From an uncultured Cohaesibacter sp. (GTDB lineage: Bacteria; Pseudomonadota; Alphaproteobacteria; Rhizobiales; Cohaesibacteraceae): a stretch of 64,000 nucleotides of DNA. The stretch covers positions 1,865,001 through 1,929,000 of the forward strand of contig NZ_OY782764.1 in the NCBI RefSeq assembly GCF_963678225.1. Reading direction: 5' to 3'. Below, piece after piece: positions 1-8,964 of the stretch. The notes under the pieces were generated by a model. It was not told the DNA's origin and made no database searches. It was given only the letters and a program-made list of their open reading frames with translations. The translations under genes were made by a program, and so were the position numbers. Positions within the stretch are counted from its first letter, which is position 1, and every line of letters starts with the position of its first letter.

Positions 1-2
1 TT

Positions 3-68
3 TTGCGCCCGCGTTTGGCATGGCTCAAAAAGCTGGCAGACCGGATCTATCGTCCCGCCCATCAATAG
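3..68 (+). CDS. C-terminal end of an unidentified protein (partial)
   Basis: An open frame enters from the left edge and stops at TAG 66-68, giving about 21 residues rich in basic and aromatic amino acids (ending RIYRPAHQ). It lies on the same strand as the following polysaccharide genes, with a 217-base gap. The fragment is too short to assign a family, and the other two forward frames are also open for a while, so even the frame is uncertain. Confidence 0.3.
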   Translation: MRPRLAWLKKLADRIYRPAHQ

Positions 69-285
69 GGGAGATAAGTGACATTGGTAGAATGTCGGGG
101 GATGCGTCCTCTTGTCTCATTTTTTCAGCGAAAATTTGGGTTTGCACTCCGTGAAACTGCGAATGGCCGGGCATATGGTTAACCAAAACTCAATATGATC
201 GCCGCATACTGACGACCAAATAGAAGCATCTTTTTGCCGCTTTTCGGTTTATGTTGCGAATGTTTTCAGTTGCAGGGATTGGCGT
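69..285. other. Intergenic region before the GumC-like gene
   Basis: No gene is seen on either strand. A TTAACC box at 179-184 resembles a CtrA half-site; no partner half-site is present at the 7-base spacing, so this is only a weak hint of cell-cycle control. Confidence 0.4.
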
Positions 286-2892
286 ATGTTTGGACGCAAG
301 AAAAAGAAATCTGATCTGGATTGGCAGCCGGGTGTTGACCCGGAGGCTTCCGATGCAGCTGCTGCTTCTTCCGCCGAAAATAAGACTGTCAAGAAAGCAG
401 GAAAAAAGGCGCGTAAAAAGCAGGATGAGCCCGCCTCCTCCATCTTTCATTCCAATCCTCCGCCCTCCGATGTCTGGAGCGGCTTGGTGCATCCGCGCGC
501 CATCTTGCGCTTCGTGCGGCAGCAGTTTCTGTTTATCTGCTCCATAGCGATACTGGTGGTTTTGGCCGGGCTCACCATTTTCATGATGCTGCCAGAGAAA
601 TACTCTTCCACGGCGCTTATTCTGGTTGATCCGCGCCAGCCAAGGGTGACCAATTCCGATACCGGAATTTCCGGTATTGGCGGCGATGCCGCGGCGCTGA
701 CCAGCTATGTGCAAATCATGAAAAGCGATGGCTTTCTGGCCAAAGTGGTTGAGGAACTCGGGGTCAAGGATGACCCTGACTATGCCAAAGCCCAGAGTGA
801 AACCGCGCTGATCGGCATGTTCCGCAGCAACATCTCCGCCTATCGTCAAGGCGCGACCTACATCGTAGAAGTCAGCGCAGCATCTCTTGATAAGACACGC
901 GCTGCCAAATATGCCAACGGAGTGGCTCAAGCCTTTGTGCGGGATCAGAAAGACTATCGCAGCAACGCCAATGAAGAAGCAGCCCAATGGCTGTCAGGGC
1001 GTTTGACCCTTCTGCATAGCAATCTCAAGAAATCGGAAGAAGCGGTCGTGGCTTATCGCGCTAAGAACGGGATCGTCGATGCCGGTGCGCAAGGCACGCT
1101 GGATAACCAGCAGTTGACCTCGCTGGTCTCTCAGCTAGGCACGGTCACGACTGAACTGGCCGACGTCAAGGCGCGCTATGATCAGGCGCGCAAGGATGGT
1201 GTTCCGGGCAGTGCCAGAGGCTCTCAGGCCGGCGAATTTGCCAATCTCGACCAGCTGATGCAGGAACAGAACCGCCTGCGTCGTGAAGCGGCCGAACTAA
1301 ACCAGACACTGGGCAGTCGTCATCCGCGTATTCTGGCCAACCGCGAACAGCAAACCATCATTGCAGGCCAGATCAGGCAGGAACAGGCCCGTCTGGTAGA
1401 ACGTGCCAAGCAGGATTACGAAACCACATTGGCCAAGAAGCAGGCGCTGGAAGGCCAGTTGGCCGATTTGCGACAACGCTCCATCATGCTCAACAAGGCC
1501 AAGGTCGAGCTGGATAATCTGGAGCGTGAAGCTGCAGCAAATCGCAATCTTTATGAGCAGTTTTTGGCCCGCTACAAGGTGACCGATGAGCAGGCGCAGT
1601 TCAATTTCAATGAAGCGCGCATTGTGTCCAGAGCACCGGTTCCAATCAAGTCTACCAAGCCTTCCATCAAGCTGGTCGGTGTGGCGCTTGTTATTCTTGG
1701 GCTTCTTTGCGGCTTCATAATTGCGCTGATCCGGGTCGCCTTTGCTGCCCCGGAATATAGAGGCTCTCGCAGTGAACAACGTGATGCGGACCGGTGGGAT
1801 GCGGGTGGTTTGGCGGTGGCGACGCAGGGGGCGATGCGTGGTACCTCGCCCTTGCAGGCATCTTCAGGGGCCTCGGCCCAGTTCGGATATGGCCAGTCAG
1901 GTTATGCCAGTGGCTATGTGCCGGCCGCGGCAGCTGCCACCTTTGCTGCAGGAGCGATGGCCAAAGCCAAGGATTCCTCAGAAGGGGCCGGTGCGTCAGA
2001 TCAGCCAGTCTTGCACAAGGAAGGCGACGAGCCCTCTGATAAGGACCCCTCTGTCCCGGAGCAAGATGAGGTCCAACCACTTGAGCCTTCTGACATTGAG
2101 GAAGGCTTTGTAACAGAGTCTCAAGCCGAAAATGTTGATGCAACGGCTCCGGAGGACGAGGGCAAGGCCGCAGGCACCGAAAGCCAAGAGGTTGGCATGG
2201 ATGAACGGGGACAAGACCCCGTAAAAGACGAAGCCGACATCAAAGCTGACATGAAAACCGAACAGGAAGCCGGACCTGTCGTTATTCAAATGCCGCACGG
2301 AACTTCCTCAGCCAATTCAGATCTGCCATCGGGCTCTGAGCTCAATGATTTCTTTGAGGCGCTCAATGACTTTGTGAATGAGAAGGGCGACGGAGATAAG
2401 CCGAGTATGCTGGTGACCTCTACCCAACCGGGCGCTGGTCTGGATGTCACCACCGACATGATCACAAACTTTGCCGTGGATGAAGGTTTTCGCCCGGTTG
2501 TTATCTCTCTTCAGGAACAGCCAAGGCTGCGTCAGCAGGTTGGAGGCTCTGTGGTCTCTCAACAGCAAAACGCCAAAGTCGAGCATTTCGAGGCCTTTGA
2601 TCTTATCCCATTCATCGGCACGGCGGGGTTCGCCGATGTTGAGGGCCTTGATCTGCAGCTGGCCCAAGAGCTCTCCAGCCTCATTGATCTATGCAGGGAA
2701 ACCTATGGCTTCGTTATCGTTGAAGCCCAGCAAATTCTGACACCGAACGCGCTGGAAGATTTGCTTGATCTGGTGGATTGTTGCCTGTTGGTGCTTGAAA
2801 GCGGTGAACTTAGCCCTTCTGAGATGGATGATTGGTGCGAATGGTCCGCAGAAACGGGCGTGGCCCTCATCGTGGACCAAACCCAAAGTTAA
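286..2892 (+). CDS. GumC/Wzz-type polysaccharide co-polymerase with degenerate kinase-like C-terminus
   Basis: 868 residues. It has a basic N-terminus, a first membrane segment at about 83-103, a periplasmic Wzz domain with long coiled coil (about 190-450) carrying the usual Arg/Leu-rich GNVR-type stretch, and a second membrane segment at about 463-486. An Ala/Ser- then Glu/Asp-rich linker (about 490-680) leads to a C-terminal domain (about 690-868) with the fold order of a BY-kinase. The position of the Walker A loop (about 715) reads GAGLDVTT, lacking the lysine, and no C-terminal tyrosine cluster is present, so kinase activity is unlikely. The family controls chain length and export of exopolysaccharide at the inner membrane. 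A TagA-type glycosyltransferase follows 59 bases later. Confidence 0.85.
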   Translation: MFGRKKKKSDLDWQPGVDPEASDAAAASSAENKTVKKAGKKARKKQDEPASSIFHSNPPPSDVWSGLVHPRAILRFVRQQFLFICSIAILVVLAGLTIFMMLPEKYSSTALILVDPRQPRVTNSDTGISGIGGDAAALTSYVQIMKSDGFLAKVVEELGVKDDPDYAKAQSETALIGMFRSNISAYRQGATYIVEVSAASLDKTRAAKYANGVAQAFVRDQKDYRSNANEEAAQWLSGRLTLLHSNLKKSEEAVVAYRAKNGIVDAGAQGTLDNQQLTSLVSQLGTVTTELADVKARYDQARKDGVPGSARGSQAGEFANLDQLMQEQNRLRREAAELNQTLGSRHPRILANREQQTIIAGQIRQEQARLVERAKQDYETTLAKKQALEGQLADLRQRSIMLNKAKVELDNLEREAAANRNLYEQFLARYKVTDEQAQFNFNEARIVSRAPVPIKSTKPSIKLVGVALVILGLLCGFIIALIRVAFAAPEYRGSRSEQRDADRWDAGGLAVATQGAMRGTSPLQASSGASAQFGYGQSGYASGYVPAAAAATFAAGAMAKAKDSSEGAGASDQPVLHKEGDEPSDKDPSVPEQDEVQPLEPSDIEEGFVTESQAENVDATAPEDEGKAAGTESQEVGMDERGQDPVKDEADIKADMKTEQEAGPVVIQMPHGTSSANSDLPSGSELNDFFEALNDFVNEKGDGDKPSMLVTSTQPGAGLDVTTDMITNFAVDEGFRPVVISLQEQPRLRQQVGGSVVSQQQNAKVEHFEAFDLIPFIGTAGFADVEGLDLQLAQELSSLIDLCRETYGFVIVEAQQILTPNALEDLLDLVDCCLLVLESGELSPSEMDDWCEWSAETGVALIVDQTQS

Positions 2893-2951
2893 GTATTTTC
2901 AGATATCACGACCCCTGAATGAAAAGAGTGTGGGGCTCCAAGGGGTATCGA

Positions 2952-3710
2952 ATGAAAGAGATTCAACAGATCACGGTTGGCGGGTTGCCTATCGCAGTGG
3001 AAGATTGCGATGGCGCGGCGCGCACCATGCTTGATTTTGCCTATGATAGCCGAGGTAAGGAGCAAAGGCCGCTCTATGTGACCTCCGCCAACGGGCAGGT
3101 TCTTTCCATTTGCGCCCGGGATAAAGAGATCGAGGATTTGTTCCTCAAGGCCGATCTCATCCACGCCGACGGTACCCCTTTGGTAAAAGCATCGCGTCTT
3201 CTGTCCAAAACGCCCTTGCCCGAGCGGGTCGCGACCACAGATCTCATCCATAACGCGGCGCGTCTGGCGGAAAAGGAAGAGGCGACCTTCTATTTTCTGG
3301 GAGCGACGGAAGAAGGCATCAAGTTGGCCGTTGAGACTATGCAGCGGCTTTATCCGGATTTGCGGTTTGTCGGTTACCGCAACGGCTATGTGACCCCGCA
3401 AGAAGAGGCCGATGTGATTGCGCGCATCAACGAAGCCAAACCTGACATTCTTTGGATTGGTATGGGAGTACCTCTTGAGCAGCGCTTTGTGGCGCGCAAT
3501 CTGGAAAAGCTGACCGGGGTTGGCGTGATCAAGACCTCTGGCGGTCTGTTTGATTTTCTGTCCGGCAAGAATGCCCGTGCGCCGCAATGGATGCAGGATG
3601 TTGGCCTTGAATGGGCCTACCGCATCTATCAGGAACCGGGGCGCCTGTTCTGGCGCTATTTGACCACCAATCCGCATGCACTCTGGTTGTTGCTGACCCG
3701 AACCCGCTAG
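2952..3710 (+). CDS. WecG/TagA/CpsF family glycosyltransferase
   Basis: 252 residues from the ATG at 2952, which has AGGGG six bases upstream; an upstream in-frame ATG at 2919 has no ribosome site. The family motifs are visible: HADGTPLVKASRLL early in the chain, LGATEEGIKLA in the middle, and the PDILWIGMGVPLEQ block followed by GVIKTSGGLFDFLSG. Members transfer N-acetylmannosaminuronic acid or a related sugar onto a lipid-linked intermediate at the cytoplasmic face of the membrane. Its place between a GumC-like protein and a glycosidase argues for a role in exopolysaccharide repeat-unit assembly. The exact donor sugar cannot be read from the sequence. Confidence 0.88.
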   Translation: MKEIQQITVGGLPIAVEDCDGAARTMLDFAYDSRGKEQRPLYVTSANGQVLSICARDKEIEDLFLKADLIHADGTPLVKASRLLSKTPLPERVATTDLIHNAARLAEKEEATFYFLGATEEGIKLAVETMQRLYPDLRFVGYRNGYVTPQEEADVIARINEAKPDILWIGMGVPLEQRFVARNLEKLTGVGVIKTSGGLFDFLSGKNARAPQWMQDVGLEWAYRIYQEPGRLFWRYLTTNPHALWLLLTRTR

Positions 3711-3738
3711 CATTTTCGATCACAAGGGGGCCCTGTTC

Positions 3739-4974
3739 ATGTCGATGCTCGCTATAAAAAAGGCCATCCGGCCGATTGCCCACCTTACTCACCTTGCATC
3801 TCCTGCCTGTCATATGCTGGCCGCTTTGAGTGCCGCTTTCGCGCTCTTGGGGCTTGTTGCTGCGAGGGAGGCAAAGGCATCTGATATCGTAGCAAAGCAG
3901 CCGACAGGACTTACTGCGTGCGAGGGTGTTTCTTCGCTCGCTGTTGGCGGTGCCGATGCCAAGCTGGCGCGTGGCTTCAATCTGCCCAATTGGGATCCTG
4001 ACTATACCGGTTACAAACCCGATGACAGCCTTCTCAAGCAGCTTCACATGTTGGGCTTTACCCATATTCGTTTGCCGGTAAATGGCGAGCGTTTCATGGC
4101 GCGCTTTGCTTCCGAGCAGCAAGCAGAAGCCTATATGGCCGCTCTTGATGCGGAAGTCCTAAGGCTGAGCGGCATGGGCTATGCCGTAAGCATCGATATT
4201 CATCCCTCAGGGCGCTTTCAGCGCATTCATGTTTCAGCGCCGCAAGACGGGCTTGCCCTGCTTACCGAAGCATGGGATCGGATCGTCCACCGATCAGCAA
4301 ACTGGTCCCGAGCCGATGTCTATTTCGAGCTTCTCAATGAACCGGCCGCAGACGCTTCGGTCTGGTGGCAGCAGGCCCAGAGGTTGGTAACCCACCTCAA
4401 CACCATCGCTCCGGATCGCAAATTGATCATCGGTCCGGCGATCTTTCAGCGCGTGGAAGTGCTGGCCGGTTCCGAACCGCTTGAGGGGGAGGGGCTGGTC
4501 TATGCCGTGCATTATTATGACCCCATGGATTTTACCCATCAGGGTGCGACATGGATGCAGGGGAGTTCGCTTGCCATCATCGGTCAGATGCCTTTTCCGG
4601 GGGATGCATCGTCTCCGGCTGTGCTCAAACAGGTTGAAAAACTCAAGGCAGCTAACATGGACGAGGCCGTCCAGACAATGCTCGATAGCTATCGGGATGG
4701 CTGGGATGCAAAGCGGATTTCTGATGCTTTCGCGATGGTCGGAGACTGGTCGCGTCGTCATCAAAAGCCGGTGATTGTCAACGAGTTTGGCACCCTAACC
4801 TTTGATGTGGACCCGCATGACCGGGCCAATTGGCTGCGCGCTGTGCGGGCTGGAGCCGAGGAAAATTGTCTGGGCTGGGCACACTGGGATTTCTCCGACG
4901 GATTCCAGATGGTCAATCCGGAAACCACCCTGCCAGACCCGCTGGTGCTCGATGCGCTTTTGCCTGATCTTTAA
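3739..4974 (+). CDS. Secreted glycoside hydrolase family 5 (endoglucanase-like)
   Basis: 411 residues, with a signal-peptide-like hydrophobic N-terminus (about 20-45, after a basic stretch). The GH5 signatures are present: RGFNLPNW near residue 80, IRLPV near 112, the acid/base glutamate in FELLNEP at about 200, HYYDPMDFTHQG at about 255, and the nucleophile glutamate in VIVNEFGT at about 350. The start ATG 3739 has AGGGGG nine bases before it. GH5 enzymes cleave beta-1,4 or beta-1,3 glucans and mannans. Only 28 bases separate it from the glycosyltransferase gene, so it probably trims or releases the locus's own exopolysaccharide rather than degrading plant cellulose; this is inference. Confidence 0.85.
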   Translation: MSMLAIKKAIRPIAHLTHLASPACHMLAALSAAFALLGLVAAREAKASDIVAKQPTGLTACEGVSSLAVGGADAKLARGFNLPNWDPDYTGYKPDDSLLKQLHMLGFTHIRLPVNGERFMARFASEQQAEAYMAALDAEVLRLSGMGYAVSIDIHPSGRFQRIHVSAPQDGLALLTEAWDRIVHRSANWSRADVYFELLNEPAADASVWWQQAQRLVTHLNTIAPDRKLIIGPAIFQRVEVLAGSEPLEGEGLVYAVHYYDPMDFTHQGATWMQGSSLAIIGQMPFPGDASSPAVLKQVEKLKAANMDEAVQTMLDSYRDGWDAKRISDAFAMVGDWSRRHQKPVIVNEFGTLTFDVDPHDRANWLRAVRAGAEENCLGWAHWDFSDGFQMVNPETTLPDPLVLDALLPDL

Positions 4975-5115
4975 TCCGCGCGCCACGCAAATCTCATCCA
5001 GTATCACTTTCTATAGCAGTACGATGGAAGGGCTGCCGAAGGGCGCTAGTTAATGATAGGCTGAAGGGAAGGTTTCATTGCTTCTTTTTCCATCTTCCTA
5101 GCCGGAGACGCACCC

Positions 5116-5460
5116 ATGTTTGCAAAACAAAGGCATAGATTGGCCTTGGCTCTCTTTTCAGGTTGTCTGGCTATGGGCTGCCTATTGGGGGCGCCCGCGC
5201 AGAGCTATGATGGGGAGCTTTTTGTTGTCTGCGGGCTCAATCCCTATGGTGACAATTTCCTCTCCCTGCGTACATGCGGTTCCACACGTTGCGCAGAAAT
5301 CATGCGCCTAGGCCCGGATACACCACTCCGTACTTGGGAGCCCTACGGGGATCGGGGCTGGCGTCAGGTCGATATTTTGCCTTATCTGGACGCACCCCAT
5401 GGGGGGCGCTATCCGTCAGGCTGGGTGTTCGAACGCTATATCTGTCCGGTGCGCTATTGA
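5116..5460 (+). CDS. Small secreted protein, SH3-like
   Basis: 114 residues. A hydrophobic signal peptide ends near AQS (about residue 30). The mature part contains the pattern of a bacterial SH3-like fold: LSLRTCGSTRCAEIMRLGPDTPL, then a W-containing strand and GWVFERYICPVRY at the end. Four cysteines in the mature part could form two disulfides. Such domains often bind cell-wall or surface polymers. It lies behind the polysaccharide genes, separated by 141 bases. No precise function can be given. Confidence 0.7.
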   Translation: MFAKQRHRLALALFSGCLAMGCLLGAPAQSYDGELFVVCGLNPYGDNFLSLRTCGSTRCAEIMRLGPDTPLRTWEPYGDRGWRQVDILPYLDAPHGGRYPSGWVFERYICPVRY

Positions 5461-5662
5461 TTGGTCTCGGGGTGTGGCCTTGTGAGAAAGGCCTAGGCGA
5501 GTCCTCGATGCATGTGCTTAATGAACAGCAAGTCTTGAGTCACTGGGGCGAACCTTCTATGCTGCTCCAAACATTGGCAGATATTCGCAAGAAGTCGCTT
5601 TTCATTCCAGTACAGGAGGGCAAGCATCATTGACCCTCGCAATTATCCAGGATTTTTGATCG
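5461..5662. other. Intergenic region upstream of rnd
   Basis: About 200 bases without a convincing gene. A reading frame that continues from inside the preceding gene shows no family resemblance and is most likely chance. The rnd promoter presumably lies here. Confidence 0.4.
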
Positions 5663-6283
5663 ATGGCAATCAGACTGCATCAGGGAGACCTTCCCAATCT
5701 CAACCACTATGACAACATTTCTGCAGTCGCGATCGATACCGAGACGATGGGGCTTCACCCGCATCGGGACAGATTGTGTCTGGTGCAGCTGTCTCCAGGT
5801 GATGGCAGCGCCGATCTGGTGCAGATTGCCAAGGGGCAAAAAGAAGCACCCAATCTGTGCACTTTGCTTGGAAATGACAATATTACCAAGATTTTCCACT
5901 ATGCCCGCTTTGACGTTGCCGTGCTCTATCACACATTCGGTGTGATGCCGGAACCGGTTTTCTGCACCAAAATCGCTTCCAAGCTCACCCGTACCTACAC
6001 AGACCGCCATGGCCTTAAGGATGTCTGCCGCGAGTTTCTTGATGTCGATATCTCCAAGCAACAGCAAAGCTCGGATTGGGGGGCAGATACCCTGAGTGAA
6101 GCCCAGAAGAAATATGCTGCAACGGATGTTTTGCATCTGCACGGCCTGATGGGCATCTTCCGCGCACGTCTGTCGCGTGAGGGGCGCAAGGAAATGGCGC
6201 AGTCCTGCTTCGATTTTCTGCCAACCCGCGCCAAGCTGGATCTGGCCGGTTGGGACGAAACCGACATCTTCGCCCATAGCTAA
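5663..6283 (+). CDS. rnd: Ribonuclease D-type 3'-5' exonuclease (short form)
   Basis: 206 residues forming one DEDDy exonuclease domain. The acidic residues are seen in AIDTETMGL (about residues 23-31), HYARFDVAVL (about 80) and the YAATD tyrosine-aspartate pair (about 152-156). The HRDC domains of full-length RNase D (about 370 residues) are absent, which is usual for this alphaproteobacterial short form. It trims 3' ends of tRNA and other small RNAs in the cytoplasm. Its location just ahead of lptC is a conserved alphaproteobacterial arrangement. An AGGA about ten bases before the ATG supports the start. Confidence 0.88.
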   Translation: MAIRLHQGDLPNLNHYDNISAVAIDTETMGLHPHRDRLCLVQLSPGDGSADLVQIAKGQKEAPNLCTLLGNDNITKIFHYARFDVAVLYHTFGVMPEPVFCTKIASKLTRTYTDRHGLKDVCREFLDVDISKQQQSSDWGADTLSEAQKKYAATDVLHLHGLMGIFRARLSREGRKEMAQSCFDFLPTRAKLDLAGWDETDIFAHS

Positions 6284-6509
6284 GGGCAAGATCCCGGCTG
6301 AAAGAAAAAGCTGATCAATTGGCCAAGGGAGCAACGGCATTACGCCGGTCTGGCTCCCTTCGTCATTTCAAGCAGCTGAAGAGGCCTGACGCTTAATTTC
6401 GCCTCTTTCCTTTGTAGAAATGACTTGCCGATGCAGAGAAAAGCCTGCAAAAAACAGGAAACTCCGGAACCGAGCGGCGAAGCAGAAGCATCGAGCCTGC
6501 CTTTATTGG

Positions 6510-7349
6510 ATGGAAGCAATGCAAGACAGGATTAAACGAGAGCAATCCGGCGATCCCGCTCACCCACAGGGGCATCCACTGGGGAGCCCAAGGGGGCCGG
6601 ATCTTGGCGGTCGCCGTCCGGACAGCGCGCTGGATAACGCTCGCATCATTTCCTCTGAAGAACAGATGAAGGCTTTCCGCCGGGCCAAGCGCCATTCAAG
6701 GCGCGTCTTCATTCTCAAATGGAGCCTGCCGGTGATTGCCTTGGGCATCATTGCCGGTTTCGTCGGCTGGGTGAGCAAGCAAAACCCCGAGGAGACAACA
6801 GAACTGGTTCAGTTCGAGGATGACGAAAGCCTGAAGCAGGACGAACTGGTCATGCAAAATCCAAACCTGAACGGCTATACCGACGGGCGCGCCTATGAGG
6901 TCGCTGCCGATCGGGCCACCCAGAAGGTGGAAACACCCAATGTGATCAACCTTGAAACCGTCAAGGCACGCATTACAGATGAAAAGCAGGAATGGGTGAC
7001 GATTGGTTCCAAAACCGGCGTGTTCGATCAGAACAACGAGACGTTGGGGCTGGATGGAGATGTGCAGGTCGACTCCTCTCTGGGTTACAAATTGCATACC
7101 GAAAAGGTGGCCGTTGATATGCCGAAGGGATATATGCAAACCTTGAGCCCGGTGAATATCGCGTCTCGGGACATCCGCTTGTCAGCAGACCGGCTTGAGG
7201 CCATCGACAATGGCGAACAATTCAGGTTTACCGGTAGTGTACGCCTCTATGTCGACGCCGCGCTCCTCAATAAATCGCCAACAAAGGCTCAAGACCAAAC
7301 CGAGCCCCTTCAGCAAGGGGCTGTGCAGGAAGAAGGGGATCCCCAATGA
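6510..7349 (+). CDS. lptC: LPS export ABC transporter periplasmic protein LptC
   Basis: About 279 residues from the ATG at 6510; an in-frame ATG at 6519 is equally possible and a longer frame opens at 6420. A single membrane anchor lies around residues 70-90 (ILKWSLPVIALGIIAGFVGWVS), preceded by a charged cytoplasmic tail and followed by the periplasmic beta-jellyroll. LptC passes lipopolysaccharide from the LptBFG extractor to LptA. The stop overlaps the start of lptA by four bases, indicating translational coupling. Identification rests on membrane topology, the LptC-like strand pattern and the adjacent lptA and lptB. Confidence 0.86.
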   Translation: MEAMQDRIKREQSGDPAHPQGHPLGSPRGPDLGGRRPDSALDNARIISSEEQMKAFRRAKRHSRRVFILKWSLPVIALGIIAGFVGWVSKQNPEETTELVQFEDDESLKQDELVMQNPNLNGYTDGRAYEVAADRATQKVETPNVINLETVKARITDEKQEWVTIGSKTGVFDQNNETLGLDGDVQVDSSLGYKLHTEKVAVDMPKGYMQTLSPVNIASRDIRLSADRLEAIDNGEQFRFTGSVRLYVDAALLNKSPTKAQDQTEPLQQGAVQEEGDPQ

Positions 7350-7975
7350 CCCTGATTGTTTCCCTTTGTCGTTTGACCGTACTGGCAACCATGAAACCAG
7401 CGCGCAGGCTTTCGTGCCTTTCTCTGGCGCTGCTGTTGGCTGGCGGCCTCTTTGTTGCGGGCGGGTTGATGGCATCCCATCCTGTCATGGCCCAGAGTAT
7501 GGCCGATGTGGCGTCAGGTCTTCGCACGGATCCGGATGCACCAATCGAGATTGAAGCAGATCAGCTTGATATTTTCGACAACAAGAAAGTCGCGATTTTC
7601 AAAGGCAGTGTGCGGGCGCGTCAGGGCGAAACAAACCTGCTCACCTCCACCCTGACGATCCATTATTCGGGCGGTGGCGCAGGCACTGCACAATCCATCA
7701 CGCGACTTGAAGCCCATGGCGGGGTAACCGTGAGCCAGAAGGATCAGAAGGCAACCGGCTCGACGGCCTCTGTCGATATGGCAAAAGAGGTGATTGTTCT
7801 GAGCGGCAATGTTGTTCTGACACAAGGCAAGAATGTCTTGCGGGGCTCCAAATTGACCATCAACATGCGCTCCGGCGCGGCGCGTCTGGCTGCGGCCAAA
7901 TCCTCTGGTGGTCAGAATGGCAATTCAGGCCGTGTACAGGGACTGTTTATCCCAAACCGCAACCCGAAAAACTAG
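7346..7975 (+). CDS. lptA: LPS transport periplasmic protein LptA
   Basis: 209 residues with an N-terminal signal peptide ending near VMAQS (about residue 51; a start at 7391 would give a more ordinary leader). The mature protein holds the OstA/LptA pattern: PIEIEADQLDIFDNKKVAIFKG, then a series of strands ending VVLTQGKNVLRGSKLTINM. Units of this fold stack to form the periplasmic bridge that carries LPS to the outer-membrane LptD. It is translated with lptC through a four-base overlap, and lptB follows. Confidence 0.88.
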   Translation: MTLIVSLCRLTVLATMKPARRLSCLSLALLLAGGLFVAGGLMASHPVMAQSMADVASGLRTDPDAPIEIEADQLDIFDNKKVAIFKGSVRARQGETNLLTSTLTIHYSGGGAGTAQSITRLEAHGGVTVSQKDQKATGSTASVDMAKEVIVLSGNVVLTQGKNVLRGSKLTINMRSGAARLAAAKSSGGQNGNSGRVQGLFIPNRNPKN

Positions 7976-8160
7976 GTGAGCAAGGCAAAGCCCCTCGACA
8001 AGCAGGGCAATTGCATTTATGAGCAATCCAACGGCATTGTCTTGCTGTTCGGAGAAAAAGAGCAGCAAAAACATCACGGCCACTATGAGTTGGCAGGGAT
8101 GAGACAATAATCAGAAGATTGCCTTCAAGCGGCAATCCAGAGTCAGGTGCGCATCTGCCA

Positions 8161-8964
8161 ATGCAGGAAAGTGATCATCTTTCATCTCTTGATGAGATAG
8201 AAAATCAGCAAACCACGTTCGATCCGCTCGAACAGGATGGTTTGGGCTGGATGGTCGTGCATGACATCGGCAAGAGCTACAAGCGCCGCACGGTCGTCAC
8301 CTCGGCGTCGCTTGCAGTCAAGCGCGGCGAAGCGGTTGGCCTTCTGGGGCCGAACGGCGCTGGTAAGACGACCATCTTCTACATGATCACGGGGCTTGTA
8401 CGGCCAGACAAGGGCTATATTTCCCTTGATGGTTTCGACATCACGAAGTTGCCCATGTATCGCCGTGCACGTTTGGGCATCGGCTATCTGCCACAGGAAG
8501 CCTCGATCTTTCGCGGGTTGAATGTGGAAGAGAATATTATGGCAGTGCTCGAGCTGGTCGAGCCAAAGCGCAAGAAGCGCAAGGAACAACTGGACGAGCT
8601 GCTGGAAGAATTCTCCATCACACATCTGCGCAAATCCATGGCCATTGCACTTTCCGGCGGGGAACGTCGCCGTCTCGAAATCGCCCGTGCCCTTGCGTCC
8701 CGCCCCTCCTTCATGCTGCTTGATGAACCCTTCGCCGGTGTCGATCCCATCGCTGTGGGAGATATTCAGCAACTCGTGCGCCATTTGACAGCGCGCGGAA
8801 TTGGTGTTCTCATCACCGACCATAACGTGCGTGAAACGTTAAGCTTGATCGACCGAGCCTATATCATTCATTCGGGCAATGTGTTGACCAATGGCACACC
8901 CGATGAAATCATCGCTGATCCCGACGTTCGGCGCCTGTATCTGGGAGAGAGCTTCTCCATGTAA
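8161..8964 (+). CDS. lptB: LPS export ABC transporter ATPase LptB
   Basis: 267 residues from ATG 8161; a TTG at 8119 would add 14, and ATG 8251 would leave a bare ABC domain, so the start is uncertain. The ABC motifs are complete: Walker A GPNGAGKTT, Q-loop YLPQEASIF, signature LSGGERRR, Walker B FMLLDEPFAGVDP and the switch histidine in ITDHN. LptB drives extraction of LPS from the inner membrane with LptF and LptG, which are not in this window. It precedes rpoN, as in most alphaproteobacteria. Confidence 0.92.
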   Translation: MQESDHLSSLDEIENQQTTFDPLEQDGLGWMVVHDIGKSYKRRTVVTSASLAVKRGEAVGLLGPNGAGKTTIFYMITGLVRPDKGYISLDGFDITKLPMYRRARLGIGYLPQEASIFRGLNVEENIMAVLELVEPKRKKRKEQLDELLEEFSITHLRKSMAIALSGGERRRLEIARALASRPSFMLLDEPFAGVDPIAVGDIQQLVRHLTARGIGVLITDHNVRETLSLIDRAYIIHSGNVLTNGTPDEIIADPDVRRLYLGESFSM

